Assembly (NCBI GenBank): GCA_022496805.1
Contig: CM040086.1
Coordinates: 6,450,501 to 6,514,500 of the forward strand
Source of the DNA: Pohlia nutans
Taxonomy: Eukaryota; Streptophyta; Bryopsida; Bryales; Mniaceae
DNA length: 64,000 bases
Reading direction: 5' to 3'
Shown one piece after another: positions 33,878 to 45,943 of this stretch. Each line of letters begins with the position of its first letter. The stretch's first letter is position 1. A model generated the notes under the pieces. It was not told where the DNA came from. It saw nothing but the letters and a program-made list of their open reading frames with translations, and did no database searches. Position numbers and translations under genes: made by a program.

Positions 33878-34771
33878 TAATTGGCAGTCGTGCTAGCAAT
33901 TCAATATGAATCTCGGGGGTTGCACTCTACATTATGTTTGCGTTCATGATCCCCTCTAAAAACCCTCATGTACACAAGGGGTTATTTGTATAAAAACCTT
34001 TGTATACAGATCTATCCCATCCTAAATATATGTTTAATGTAAGTACCGTAACACCATAGCAGGTTCGCCACCTGGCGAAACGAATATTTATTTTTTTTGA
34101 AAAAATAAGGTTCGCCTCTCGAAAACTGAATTTCTCAATTTTCGTTTTTTAGCAAAAAATCAGTAAAAATGACTGTAAATAGCTTAGAAATGACAAAATA
34201 TTTCAAAAACTAATTTTTTCTATTTTCTATTTTCTGTCTTCAGAATTTTCTAATTTTTACCTTTTTTTATTTTTAGAATTATTTTAGGACGAACCTGCCA
34301 TGGTACTACAGTATACATCGATATTTTCATCTCTAAATATGTTTATTGCATGTATACGTAATACAACAATTTTTACATTAATACCCCTTCTGTGCACTCA
34401 CGTATACTTCTACGTGTTTAGTATAATGCATGCCAGGATATGAATGACACTTTGATCAATGCCACATACAATGAACCTTTAGAAACTTCTGTTATCCATT
34501 TGAGCCTCCAAAATCAACCAAGGCTGGAAGAAAATACTGGTACACCTGCAGACAGAATGTTCAGAGACAGTTGAAAAATTTGGTTCAACAAATTTTTCAA
34601 CTGATCTGCCTGTATAAGGTGGGTCACTTTCGACTGACAGTGGACCTTCTGTGTGGTAACAGACTACTTGCACATTGCTCACCTAACTTACTACATTGAC
34701 CTTCATGGCAGTCCACAAAGGCCATGTAGCTTCTGTCACGACTCGTTTATTGGCAATGTGAGGAAACCCAT
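33878..34771. other. Intergenic, no gene seen
   Basis: Nothing recognised. Confidence 0.5.
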
Positions 34772-34774
34772 TTA

Positions 34775-35137
34775 GGGCCGCCATAGCCAAAGGTCGAGAG
34801 ACCGTCGAATTTCACGAATAGGTTTGCAAGAAACCAAGAATTTGATCTCTCGACCCTTCACACTAGAGGTGAAAGTTCAAAAGTCTTTTTCAAAGGTGTT
34901 TTTCAAAATGTCTTCATGGCAACACTTTTTGACCAAGGTTGACAGACTCTCGAAGGAAGTTTGGGTCGAACGGGAATAGAAACCCAAATTATGATCGAGA
35001 GCCCGTCGATTTTTTCATAAAAAATCAAATCTATATTTTATTGCCTATTTTCAGCCCATTTATTTGGACTCTCAACAAAGTTTGGCCACTCAATCCTACG
35101 GCCTCTTGACTTGAACATCCATAGTGTGAAGCGGCCC
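34775..35137. mobile_element. PIF/Harbinger-like MITE, 363 bp, copy 1
   Basis: GGGCCGC at the left, AGTGTGAAGCGGCCC at the right, with TTA on both flanks (34772-34774, 35138-35140). It is the reverse complement of 58567-58929 and has exactly the same length. Internal GTCGAGAG motifs recur in both orientations. Confidence 0.8.
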
Positions 35138-35140
35138 TTA

Positions 35141-38083
35141 AAAGAAAACGGTGTCGTTTTGGACACTCTTTTCAACATGTTTTTGACAATAATTTAGTGT
35201 CTTGAATTTTTTTATTCAACACTAAGCAATGTCAAAAAGAGCATTGAAAACCTCGTTGAAAACAATGCGGCCCTTTTTTGGGTAGTAGTAGAGTTATCCG
35301 TAAAGTTAGCCCAAAAAGGAAATGATTCCAACACTCAAGGAAAAACTCCTCTTAGGGAGATTCCACGGGGAGGTCACACACTATATACTTTTGTAAACCA
35401 TGTGCGGTCGGGGGTTAATTATAGGTGGGCTATTTATTTAAATTTCTTAAATAATTTGCACCTTATTAGTAGATAAAATGGTCCTTTGAGGAATTTTTCA
35501 AGACCCTATAGGTAAATATAATTTCCACCATTAAGTTATTTTATAGACCCTATTTTATTTATAAACCGGACCATTTATCAAAATCCTAGAATTTCAGCAT
35601 AAATTGAACTTAATCGCACATAACAACGGCAACAATACATGAACGTAACTTTCAAAGTATAATGACTGTGCTTAGTGCCTAAAATATTGATGGTAGATTT
35701 AAGTGAGAAATGCATGTTGTGAAAGGAAGCATGCATCACACCACCCGGCCCTAGCCTTGTGGATCTCATTGGTCACCTATTGCTCAAATTCATCATAAGG
35801 AGACTTTCCCATGAAGCCAAATAATTCAACCTTCATTTGTGATTCATTCCTAGCCATTGGTTAACTTCAACAATTTTTAGTCAATTGAGGCAACTCTCAT
35901 TCAATCCAAGGATTTTCATTAGAACTCACATAAATTCTTCGTTCTTTTAAATATTTGAGACCCTACTTTATTAATAAAAATAGAATACTAACTATACTTT
36001 TCACCTACCCTACTTTAAATATAATATTGTATAGGCCATTTCATCTAGGCTATGGTATTTCTAAAATTTGTATAAATTTTTGCTCCAATGAATGAAATGT
36101 ACCCTATATTTTTTTTCACGTGGTTTAATAATTTTTTCACAGTGACCTCCTAGGGGAGATTCTCCATGAAAGACTCGCGCCTGCTCTTTGTAGAGAGAAT
36201 AAAATAATTTTAGTTCTTACTTTGGATTAGGCTAGAGAAATTGGATGGGCTTAGCACTTCTTCAAACAAGGGCCACTGTTTTTTACAGATCCATTGTTAC
36301 TTTTATTAGAGGAGATTAAAAGGAGATTCTACAGTGAACCACTTGTCTATTTGAGGTGGAGTGGGGTTGGGTGCTTCATAGGGAGTGGCTTGTATAGCCG
36401 AGAAAAGCTCAAAAACGAGCTCTAACCAGTGTTGAGAGGTAGCTTAAACATCATCTAAAGCAAGGCTCTGACACCAAGTTCCCCCGTTCTTCAGAAGGGG
36501 ACAATGTCTACTTGTTGACGTGTAGACATGACTGTAAATGTCATATTTGATAGTGCATCATTGTTGACTAATTTTTACGGGTAACTCTAGACTATCAAGG
36601 CAATAAGTTACTTAAAAAAATGTAGTATTTGTGGTGTTCAAAGTTACATTGAATATTAATTTTCCATAGTAAATTCAATCACTTGGACATTCCTGCAATC
36701 CCTCCCTATGATGCATTACACACCGATCTCAATAGTGCAACTTTCAATAGTACACCTTCCAATGATCAATTTAATGCACTACTAGCAAAGGCATCGCTTC
36801 TCACTCAAAAATTGTTGTGGAAAATGCAGCGATGAGTCGTGAGACTCCATTTTGGATTTCTTTTTTTGCACAAATGGGTGCCTAACATCATAAAGAACAC
36901 CCTCCAATTTTTTTTATATTTATGAAAAATATTTTTCCATGTGTTATTGGGATTTTGCTATCACTATGCTTTTTGAATTTAGTGGAAAATGCAGCGATGA
37001 GTCCCGGGACTCCATTTTGGAATTTTTTTGCACATATGGGTGAGTTCACTGTACACACTTTTCCTACGTGACGAATCGCACTCACCAAGTCTTGAACACC
37101 TAGACAGTGAGTGTGAAGTGGTGCCTTTGACTCGCCTACCGAGTGAAAAGCGACACCTTCTCCTTGTAGTGATGGCCTTTATGTAAGTTTGATAACCATC
37201 TATTGTCACCACTTTGGCTTCTGCTGTGACCATCTTCATTACAGGCTCTCTCTCATTGTGAATCAAAAGAGTGCTTCTCTTACAGAACTCACAAATAGAA
37301 GTGAAGATAAGAGTAAGCTTGCTTGAAAGCCTTGCAATCAGGTTGTCAGTCTCGTTTGATTTTCCACCCAGAGTCCTTGGAGAAGGATCCAACCCCTCGA
37401 GCAAAAAGGATTCATGATATTAAGATGACAAATTCAATCAATCATATTGTGAAGAATATAATTTAAATGGAATGAAATAAAATAACACTGAAATCAATGA
37501 AGAACATTAAATGTGTTGGTAAAAAAAGCAAACAAACTTGAACAAAAAGAAGTCCACATAAGAACCAATTGAAAGCTGCCAAAAAACACAAGACCCAATT
37601 TAAACTTCTTGGGGTTAAAAACCACGAGGACTTATGATTTTTTATTTTATTTTTCCTTTTCTTATTTTTTTGGAAATTGCGTTCAGATGCTTCCCCCTTC
37701 ATTTGATTTGTATTTATTCATTGGATATTTATTTCTTTCTAGTTTTGTGATCACTTTTGACACTATATAAAAATTACCAATATCAAGTGAGATAAGAGTG
37801 TTTCAAATTTGATTTTTTTTTGTGGAAATCAACAAAATATTGATTATTTATAAATTTATGACATAAATTTTTGTTCAATCGTGATGATATTTATTCTCTG
37901 CGAACTGAACTTCTTATAGTGTGTACATACCCATGTGAGTGTATAGAGATATATTATTGGATACATCATACATATATGATGGACCGAGGTATTTTTTTCG
38001 TAGTATGTATAAAGTTATTTATGTAAATTGTTAAAAGGGAATGTTAGAAATACATATAAATGTAGATTAGGAGATCATTTTTC
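35141..38083. other. Intergenic, no gene seen; small repeats
   Basis: 35150-35280 is a small foldback (CACTCTTTTCAACATGTTTTTGAC against GTCAAAAAGAG...GAAAAC). A ~60-bp direct repeat (GTGGAAAATGCAGCGATGAG) occurs at about 36819 and 36982. GGTCGGGGGTTAA at 35406 resembles a TTAA-element end without a partner. No gene recognised. Confidence 0.45.
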
Positions 38084-38600
38084 TTAACCCCGCCTAAACG
38101 TCTTTAGCTTTTTGGGCTTAAAATGATCATTGCTTTTGATGTGTTATACATCTAAATGTAAGTGAGATATAGAAATTTCAACCATACAATCTTGTAGTGT
38201 ACATGTTTTAAATGATTTGAATCAAATTTGGAGTCATTTGGACACAAAGATTGCAAGATCGTAATGTTTTAGTGTTAAAAAAATGCTAATTTTTTCTTAG
38301 CAACACATTAGAGGTGACATTTGTTTTCAAAATTACTCAAGTGAAAAACTTTTCAACTATAAAGTGGTTCAAAATCATCATATAAACACGTACATTGGTA
38401 CCAAAAAAACTCATGAAAAAATGTGATGGGCCCTAAATTGGCCTAAAAGTAGCTCGAAAAGTGACCCATTTGACCCCAAAAGCAAAAAGTGTCCTAAACA
38501 AATCCATGCACTAGAAGGACTTCCAAACATTCAGAACAACATGAATTGTCATGAAAATTTTACCATAATATCTAGACTTCAAGGGGAATCTAACCCATTT
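38084..38600. mobile_element. Truncated TTAA-flanked element, type 4
   Basis: TTAACCCCGCCTAAACGTC left end. The body matches 60131-60353 and 61741-62040, i.e. the large element at 60131-62330 without its palindromic insertion. The right end is lost. Confidence 0.65.
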
Positions 38601-39320
38601 AAAGCCTCACAACTCGTGCCCTTTTATAGGCCACTATCGTAAGGGGATATGAAAAGTCTATTACAAGGAATAGAAAAATTCAAGGAACCAAACTCCCATA
38701 AGCCCCTGCTGTAAAAACACTTTTGGTACCCTAATTATTATCAACACAAGACAATGCCCTTGCTTTCCAATTGTCATCCTCTACTTTTTCAAAACATCCT
38801 TTACTAACCCTCTATTAGAACCCTTTTCAAATACTTCTAATACCCGTATGTAGAAGAACCACAAAACAACTTGAATTGAAATTCTCTTGGCATTACTAAT
38901 AATTTTGTAATTTTTTTTTTGAATCATTTGATCAAGAAAAAAGTGGCACTTTTGAATATACCTACCCCACTATTGTGGGACTTGAGGATTGAGTGAGAAC
39001 AACTTGGGCTAAAATGAAAAAAATCCCAAAGCTCGTTAAATACTCTTCTGTACGAGTAACCTCTTAAAACCTCTTCCGTATGATCCACTCGAGTGCAACT
39101 TATTAAAAACTCTTTCATATGATCCATCTTACTGCAACTAGTTAAAACTCTTTCGTATGATTCATCCTAATGCAACCTTAAGATTCACCTTGCATAAAAT
39201 TCTTCAACAGGCCTGTGCATACTACTTGGTTGATCTTTTACCTATAAAGTAATTTTCCTTGAAACTAGACACTTGCCATTCTATGAGGGAATTTAGTAGG
39301 AGTCAAGCAAGTAAGACAAC
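38601..39320. other. Intergenic; ~50-bp tandem units near 39060-39175
   Basis: Three approximate repeats of an AACTCTTTCRTATGATCCATC block with TGCAACT. No gene recognised. Confidence 0.45.
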
Positions 39321-39650
39321 TTAACCCCTAAACATACCGATACTTTGAACACAAGTAAATGCTAGCCTCAAAAATAGATATTAGCATGACTCAGATGTAC
39401 AATAGGTGTACATAAGAGGACCATTGCATGCATGAAATCTAGCCAACAAATTTGACATACTTGCATTTGGAGACCTCTCCAATATTTTCAACATCTCCTC
39501 ATCACAAAAAAATTACTCTAATTGGTAGAGAATTTAATAGGCTTGCAAAGGTAACTTGGATGAAAGTCATTCGAGATTGTTTGAGAAAGTTACAAGGTTT
39601 TGAATCCGTTCGTGATCCAATTTCTGGATGCTAGGACGTTTAGGGGTTAA
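39321..39650. mobile_element. Short TTAA-flanked MITE, type 2, upstream of SET gene
   Basis: TTAACCCCTAAACATACC left, GGACGTTTAGGGGTTAA right, 330 bp. The right end resembles that of 19089-19675. Its right edge is about 75 bp upstream of the TATA-like box of the methyltransferase gene. Confidence 0.8.
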
Positions 39651-39725
39651 GATGTGAAAACAAAGAGCCTTCAAGAGCATTGGAGAAAATCTTGGAAACT
39701 TTAGTAGGGATACAAAGTCTAGGGC

Positions 39726-39734
39726 TTATAAAAA
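39726..39734 (+). promoter_or_regulatory. TATA-like box of the SET-domain gene
   Basis: TTATAAAAA, about 145 bp upstream of the ATG, leaving room for a leader of roughly 115 nt. Confidence 0.4.
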
Positions 39735-39873
39735 AAAAAAACAAAAAAACAAAACCAATCCAAACCCAAAGCCCTAAATCTCATCTTCATCTCCACGGTG
39801 TCTGTCTCTCTGTTTCTTGCCCATCTTCCCCGCTCTGCATTGCCATCCCCTGTGGCTATGGTAGCCCATACAC

Positions 39874-42800
39874 ATGACGAGCTCCAGTAGCAGCAGGCTA
39901 CCAGCGATGGCAGCCTCATCACCAGCTGCATCCTCCAGGTAACTACACACATTACAGCAACGGATTCATTCTCGTAAGTATTCTGAACGATGTAAAAGAG
40001 CCCCTGAGATTGTATGTGTTGTTCTTGCTTGCAGGAATCTGCGAGGGTTTATGAGATGGATGCGAGACAACAACGTGGAGTACAGCGACGGCCTGTCGTT
40101 TCACACCGCGGACAGTGTGGCGGACATCGGGGTGAAAGCGCTCTACGACCTGCACGAGGGGGAGATGATCGCCACCATTCCCAAGCAGGCGTGCCTCACC
40201 ATCATCACCAGCGAGGCGGAGGCCCTGCTCAGTGAAGCGGAATTGGGCGGGGGTCTCGGCCTGGCCGTGGCTCTCATGTACGAGCGCAGCCTCGGGGAGG
40301 CGTCCAAGTGGTCCGGCTACTTGCGCCTCCTCCCGTTCCAGCAATGCCTTCCGTTTGTGTGGAGCTTGGCTGAAATCGATCGCCTGCTCACGGGCACCGA
40401 ACTCCACAAGGTGCGTCAATGTAGCTCTAAAACCTTTTCAATGTAGGTCTGTTTTCTGGATTCCACGAAAATATACCCTAAACCTAACTTTCTCGAGTAC
40501 AATACATTTCCACTATAGCACAAAAAGAATCGGTAGCACTAAAAGATTGAAGAACTGTTCCATTTATTCCAATGTCTAGGTGCGTGTAGAGAAGAATCTT
40601 TTCGTCTTGTCAATGTAGCTCTGTTTTCTGGATTCAACAAAGACATAACCTAAACCTAACCTTCTCTCGAGTACTACTATGGCACAAAAAACCGCTAGCA
40701 CTAAAAGATTGAAGAACTGGTCCATTTTTTCCATTGTCAGGTCTGTAATCACTTTCCCATGAGCAACCATAACACGACCTCAAGATTGTGCACAAAAAGT
40801 ATGTTGCTCTGGTTTCTGGATTCAACAAAATATACCCTAAACCTGACCTTCTCGAGTGCCATACATTTCCACTATAGCACAAAAAGAATCGGTAGCACTA
40901 AAAGATTGAAGAGCTGTTCCATTTATTTCATTGTCTAGGTGCGTATAGAGAAGAATCTTTTCGTCTTGTCAATGTAGCTCTGTTTTCTGGATTCAACAAA
41001 GACATAACCTAAACCTAACCTTCTCTCGAGTACCACTATGGCACAAAAAAACCGCTAGCACTAAATGATTGAAGAACTGGTCCATTTATTCCATTGTCAG
41101 TTCTTAGTTTCCAGGGTATGAATATAGAATATTGAGCTTTGTATACTAGACGATACTAGTAGTATCACCTTTACACTATATATCTTTACGTCGGTATACA
41201 CACCAAAATATATGTAGAGTAGTAAGATTTCAAAGCATACAAATATGAAGCTAAAACGAAAAGCAAGAAGCATTATATAATCCTTGTAGTGAGCACAAAT
41301 CAAACTATAGATTACTAAAGTTCTTTAATAAGTCATTTTCTACTAGCTCCTTTTTCATTATTGTCATCAATGATATCTCCTTTAGCAAATTAGAAGTATC
41401 TTATTTCCTCATGTTTGAATGTACTTCACGCAATCATTTTCCCATGAGCCCTCATGCAAACATGAGCAGCTCAAGATCGTGCACAAAAAGCATTTGGAGT
41501 CCTTGATTGCAAGGGTATTCAGAAGAATGTTATGAATGTGCGGGTGATGCAGAGGTGGAACTCTTTGGCCTGAATTATGACTTGCATCTAGACAGGTGAT
41601 AAAGGAGGACAGGCGGCTGATGAAGTCGGACTGGAAGGAGTGCTATGGAATCCTTGTTGATCTTTTTGGAGAAAGAAAATTCCCTGCCAAGTGGTTCTCA
41701 TTTGAGCACTACTTGGCAGCCAAAACTCTGGTGGCTTCCCGTGCATTTGAAGTCGACGACATTCATGGTTTTGGCATGGTACCTTTGGCTGACTTGTACG
41801 CCTCTCATAATTATCCCTCTCGTTTCCTGAACGTGAAATCTCTTATTACTTCCGGTGTTCTCTCTGTTCATATAACCGGCTGCTAATGAGTGTTATTTCT
41901 TCTGGCTTTTGCAGATTTAACCACAAGACTGGTGCTGAAGATGTGCATTTTACATCTGTATTGAGCGACTCTGATTCAGATTCTGAACCCAGCACGCCTG
42001 ATGAGACTCTTGAAGAAGCAACGAAGAAAAAGGGTGATGTTGATGTCAGCCCTAAACCTAAGAGAAGAGGGAACTCCAATCCAAATGTTGATGAGAGCCC
42101 CAAAATACCTAAAGAAGCAATCAATCAGAGAGGTAAGCCAGCATCAGCTGAGAGCCTTAAGCCCGCAGAAGTCACTTATAAGAGGAGGGCCAAGGCTAAT
42201 CCAACTGAAGAGGAGGAAGAATCAACCAAGGAGGGTGATGAAGAGAATGCAGAGAATTGGGAGGGAAGCAGTGACGTTCTAGAGATGATCATGGTGAAAG
42301 ATGTTGCCAAGGGCACCGAGGTAGGATATCTTCCATTCTGAGCTTTGACATATCTCATTTCATTTTTCTTGGCATGTAATCATTTACTCCCTCCGTCTGG
42401 AAATAACTGTCCTAGTTTTTGGCATTTTTGAACTTAACGTTTTTTTGGCCAAAAAAAGCCTTCAAAGTACTCAAAAAATGGTCTATCTTTAACAGTAGTA
42501 TGTAGTTTTTGTGTCACTCTCATTTTCCGCCCCGTTTGAAGTGGACAGGATTTACGTTTGAAGTATAAAACATAGGACAAAAACTAGGGAAAAAAATGCC
42601 AAAAACTAGGACAGAGGGAGTAAATGGCCATGTGATGACATTAGTACAAAACCACCCAGTTTACGTTTTCTGAGATGGATTTTTTAATGCTCTTAAATAG
42701 GTTATGCATTTAACATACTGAAAAAGCCCTCGATTTATTGATAATATGTTTGATTTCAGATTTACAATACGTATGGTTCACTCAGCAATGCAGCATTGCT

Positions 42801-43980
42801 CCACCGCTATGGATTTACTGAACCAGAGAATCCCTTTGACATAATAAATGTCGACCTTGCACTTGTGACTGATGTTTGTGGACGATTATCCTCGACGCGA
42901 CATGTTCGGAGGTGTTTGACTCTTTGGCGGAAAGCTGGATGTGCTCCCTGCTCGTCCCAAGGAGCTGAGTATTTCGAGTTCTCAGTTGATGGGAAGCCTC
43001 AACCGGAGCTTCTGGTGCTGCTGTATCTGATCCACGCACCAGACGCCACTCGGGACGCCGTGGAGCAGCAGGCTCTTCATTGGAATGCAGACGAAGTTGA
43101 GTTATCTGATGACGAGGAAATCGAAAGAGTTTCATCTGCTGCCGTGGACAAGCTCGCTAAAGCACTAGGCTGGACAACGAAGCTCAAGAACTCTAGCAGG
43201 TACATTGTTCACTTTCTTTGATGTTTTCTTCGCACGTTTGCAAAAGTTATTCCTGTTGCAAGGTTTTAGGTCTGGCAATTGTCATGCTAGAAACACCTAA
43301 AATCATCAATTCAGTATACTTGGGGGCATTTTTTTTAAATTGCATTAGCAATTCAAAATGATGATTTTACATTAAAAAAAAAAGAATTTGTGGATAAGTC
43401 ATGTAATTGCTATGAATTCTCAAAGTACAAGTTGCCTAGACCACTTAAACCGTCAGTCATAAAACCCATCTCTAAAATTCAAACTCAATTAACGACAATT
43501 AAGTTTGGGGATGGTTCAGAAGCATTTTATGGGATGGTTCCAGAGCAGGGACAGAATTTGCGGTTTCTAACTTACTAATGTTTGTGGTCTATTTGCAGTC
43601 GCAAACGAAACAGAGATGGTCAGGCCAATGGAAGCAACAAACGGACGACACCGCAGAGAGCCTCTGTTACACTGAGAGAAGAGGACCCCAGTTGGATGAC
43701 TGACTTTGACAAATGGCTTCTCACAAAGCCGGTCTGCGCGAGCTTGTCGGCAATAGTGGTTGGGAGAGACGCCATGTACCCTGAGGTGAACTCAATGACT
43801 AGTGAGAAGCTAGTTGGTGGTTCTCTAAGCTCCACTTTGCAAGAGGACAGAGCACTGCTGAGAAGTATTGACAGAAATGCCGATGCAAAGCTCTACCATG
43901 CGCTTTCTCTGCGCATCAGTGAGCGTGCCATTTTAGACAAATGTGCCACACTGATGAAATCAAAGTCGAAGAAAAGATGA
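39874..43980 (+). CDS. SETD6/RKM-type SET-domain protein lysine methyltransferase
   Basis: Six exons: 39874-39938, 40035-40410, 41596-41795, 41915-42320, 42760-43199, 43599-43980; 622 codons, all GT-AG. Expected to transfer methyl groups from S-adenosylmethionine to a lysine. The SET core is split: the N-terminal part in exon 2 (GEMIATIPK), FNHKTG (N216-H217, the SAM/catalytic NH motif) after the exon 3/4 junction, and IYNTYG (350-355) with LLHRYGF in exon 5. Between them is a ~110-residue acidic/basic disordered insert (Ser/Asp and Lys/Glu runs) in exon 4. The C-terminal half fits the Rubisco-LSMT substrate-binding domain of this family. Human SETD6 methylates RelA and yeast Rkm4 methylates ribosomal protein Rpl42; the plant substrate cannot be read from sequence. 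The start gives a short Ser/Ala-rich N-terminus; an ATG 16 nt upstream is out of frame. Confidence 0.9.
40419..41100 (+). repeat. Four-unit repeat inside intron 2 of the SET gene
   Basis: Units start at about 40447, 40619, 40806 and 40978 with CTGKTTTCTGGATTCMAC and contain CGSTAGCACTAAAWGATTGA. Units 1 and 3 are closest to each other, as are 2 and 4, so a two-unit block of ~360 bp was itself duplicated. Two units end in CTAG|GTGCGT, which copies the true donor context AAG|GTGCGT. Confidence 0.8.
42387..42620. mobile_element. Stowaway MITE in intron 4 of the SET gene
   Basis: CTCCCTCCGTCTGGAAATAA at the left and ACTAGGACAGAGGGAG at the right, flanked by TA on each side (42385-42386, 42621-42622). 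This is the classic Stowaway (Tc1/mariner) terminus. 234 bp, non-coding. Confidence 0.95.
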
Positions 43981-43993
43981 GAACTGGACTATT

Positions 43994-44069
43994 GTAAGTA
44001 GTCTCTTCTTTCTCGGGTTATACGGGTACTGTATCTCTTTTCATTACAACCCTGTCTGTTTCATTGCAG
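43994..44069 (+). other. Likely 3' UTR intron of the SET gene
   Basis: GTAAGT donor 13 nt after the stop and a TTTCATTGCAG acceptor 76 nt on. Both match consensus well; usage is inferred. Confidence 0.45.
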
Positions 44070-44394
44070 CAGATGTGCAGTATTTTAAGACAATTAGAGA
44101 AACTTGCTGTGGACAAATTCTCCTGCAAGTGAGTGCCACGTTGTACTGTTCTCTCAGCAAAGTTCATGTGCGAGGTCGACCATGTGCATTTAGGCATGGT
44201 GACCAAGAATTGTACATGAGAGCACAATTATTTAAGACAATTATTAATTTAGAAAACATTGTTCTTGCTCTGACTTATTTTCTCATTTCAACTGAGTGTA
44301 TTGTCTTTATTGTTATTATTATCATTGATAGTGTCAGGATTCATTACCCTACTCAGTCAGATTTGAGGAAGTTATACATTGTAATCTGGGTTAA

Positions 44395-44532
44395 GGGGCG
44401 GTTTACACTACGGACCAAGAACTCGTCCCATGCAACTCTAAAATCTGTGATTGGCTAAAATCCATGATGGAGCCAATCACAGATTTTAGAGTTGCATGGG
44501 ATGAGTTCTTGGTCCGTAGTGTAAACCGCCCC
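44395..44532. mobile_element. 138-bp near-perfect hairpin MITE, PIF/Harbinger-like
   Basis: GGGGCGGTTTACACTACGGA at the left is matched by its complement at the right. Arms of about 62 bp differ at about one position around a 14-bp loop. TAA flanks both sides (44392-44394, 44533-44535). Confidence 0.85.
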
Positions 44533-44535
44533 TAA

Positions 44536-45356
44536 GTAATTGGACTTTGCTTCGGAGTGCAATTTCTGTGGGTACTACTGATTGCAAAGAACTTACTTTT
44601 TACTGCATAAAAAAATGAAGAAAATTATGAAGAAGTCTTTTACGGCTTGAAGATTTTGCAATCCATGGTATATTTGTGGCCTAGTGTTTTTGGATCCATG
44701 GTGATTGCACTTCTTTGTGTAGCTTCTATCATTCATGCATGTTACGACAATGTGGCGTTATCGAGTTTTGTAGAGAATTTTTAGTGCTTTTACAACTAAT
44801 ACATAAAGATGCACTCTTCAAAACAAGTGGACTTTTGGTACATAAGAAGTATGTGAAAATGTATGGTTTGTTGATTTACAAAAAGAAAATGGATTAAATT
44901 TTGGATACATGCACCCTAGGGGATTAAAGTTATTGTTGGATTTTGAATAAGAGGAATCAACAGACCAAACATTGAGCAAATACTGAGGTGCAAAAAGTCC
45001 TTTGGTCTCTTGTTTAGACTTGGAGTTGCAAGGGTAGGACTAATACTTCAAGTTTGGAAATAAGTTGGTAGATTGTATGCAACTATGAGTTATTATTTTT
45101 TTAAATTCCAAAGCTAAATAAAAATTCAATTACAATGTAGAAAAGAATTATCATGTGTTCTATGTGGGCTAAAGAGGGTTACAAATCAAAATACTCCATG
45201 AAATTTCAAATACTTTTATTATTTATAAATTTTTGTATAAAATTTGGAATTTATTGGATACACATAAATTAATTGTAGATTTTCTAAATACTATTGTGTA
45301 GCCATATAAAGTTCACAATAAATGAAGATTGTCTTTGATACATAAATTTAACTTTA
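44536..45356. other. Intergenic, no gene seen
   Basis: Nothing recognised. Confidence 0.5.
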
Positions 45357-45943
45357 TTAACTACTAACTGCCTAATCGACCGTATATGGTCGATTCAAAA
45401 TTTCACAGTTTACAAAAAGTTCAACCCACTGCAAACGTCCACAACTTTTGCAAAAATAACAATTTTTGAGTGTCATTTTTTTTTCCTTGTAGATATTGAA
45501 AATGAGCAACTTTTCCAAAAATAAATTCTGAAATTTTTCTTACCAATTTTACTCTAAAGCCCTCAAAGTGACAACATTCCAAATTGTCACAATTTTGAAA
45601 ATCTGCCCAGAATGGAATCTTTAAGTTTTTTACCAAATAAGATTAGTTCTAATATGAACAAGGTAACTACCATATAAAACCAATGTTTTTTTTATCTATC
45701 ATACATTCATACTTGATTCCAAGTAAAAATAACTAAACATGTATTTTTTATAAATTTTCAAAGAATTTTTTTACAAATTGATTATTAAATAATTCATAGA
45801 TTTTTTTCAAAATTTAACCGTATGGATAGTCTTACTGTTATGCTCTACATATGTTTAAAAATTGAAGCTCATAAAAGTTGAGTAAGATGGACATTATGAC
45901 ACATTTAGCATTTCAAGAAAACCCTTGGGCACTTAGGGGTTAA
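45357..45943. mobile_element. TTAA-flanked MITE, type 3
   Basis: TTAACTACTAACTGCC left, CACTTAGGGGTTAA right, 587 bp. The subterminal hairpin TCGACC-GTATAT-GGTCGA is perfect. Resembles 59452-60001 near the ends. Confidence 0.7.

Noticed and set aside
42001..42282. Second frame within exon 4 of the SET gene
   Set aside because: Shadow of the Lys/Glu-rich disordered insert; the true frame joins FNHKTG to the rest of the SET domain.
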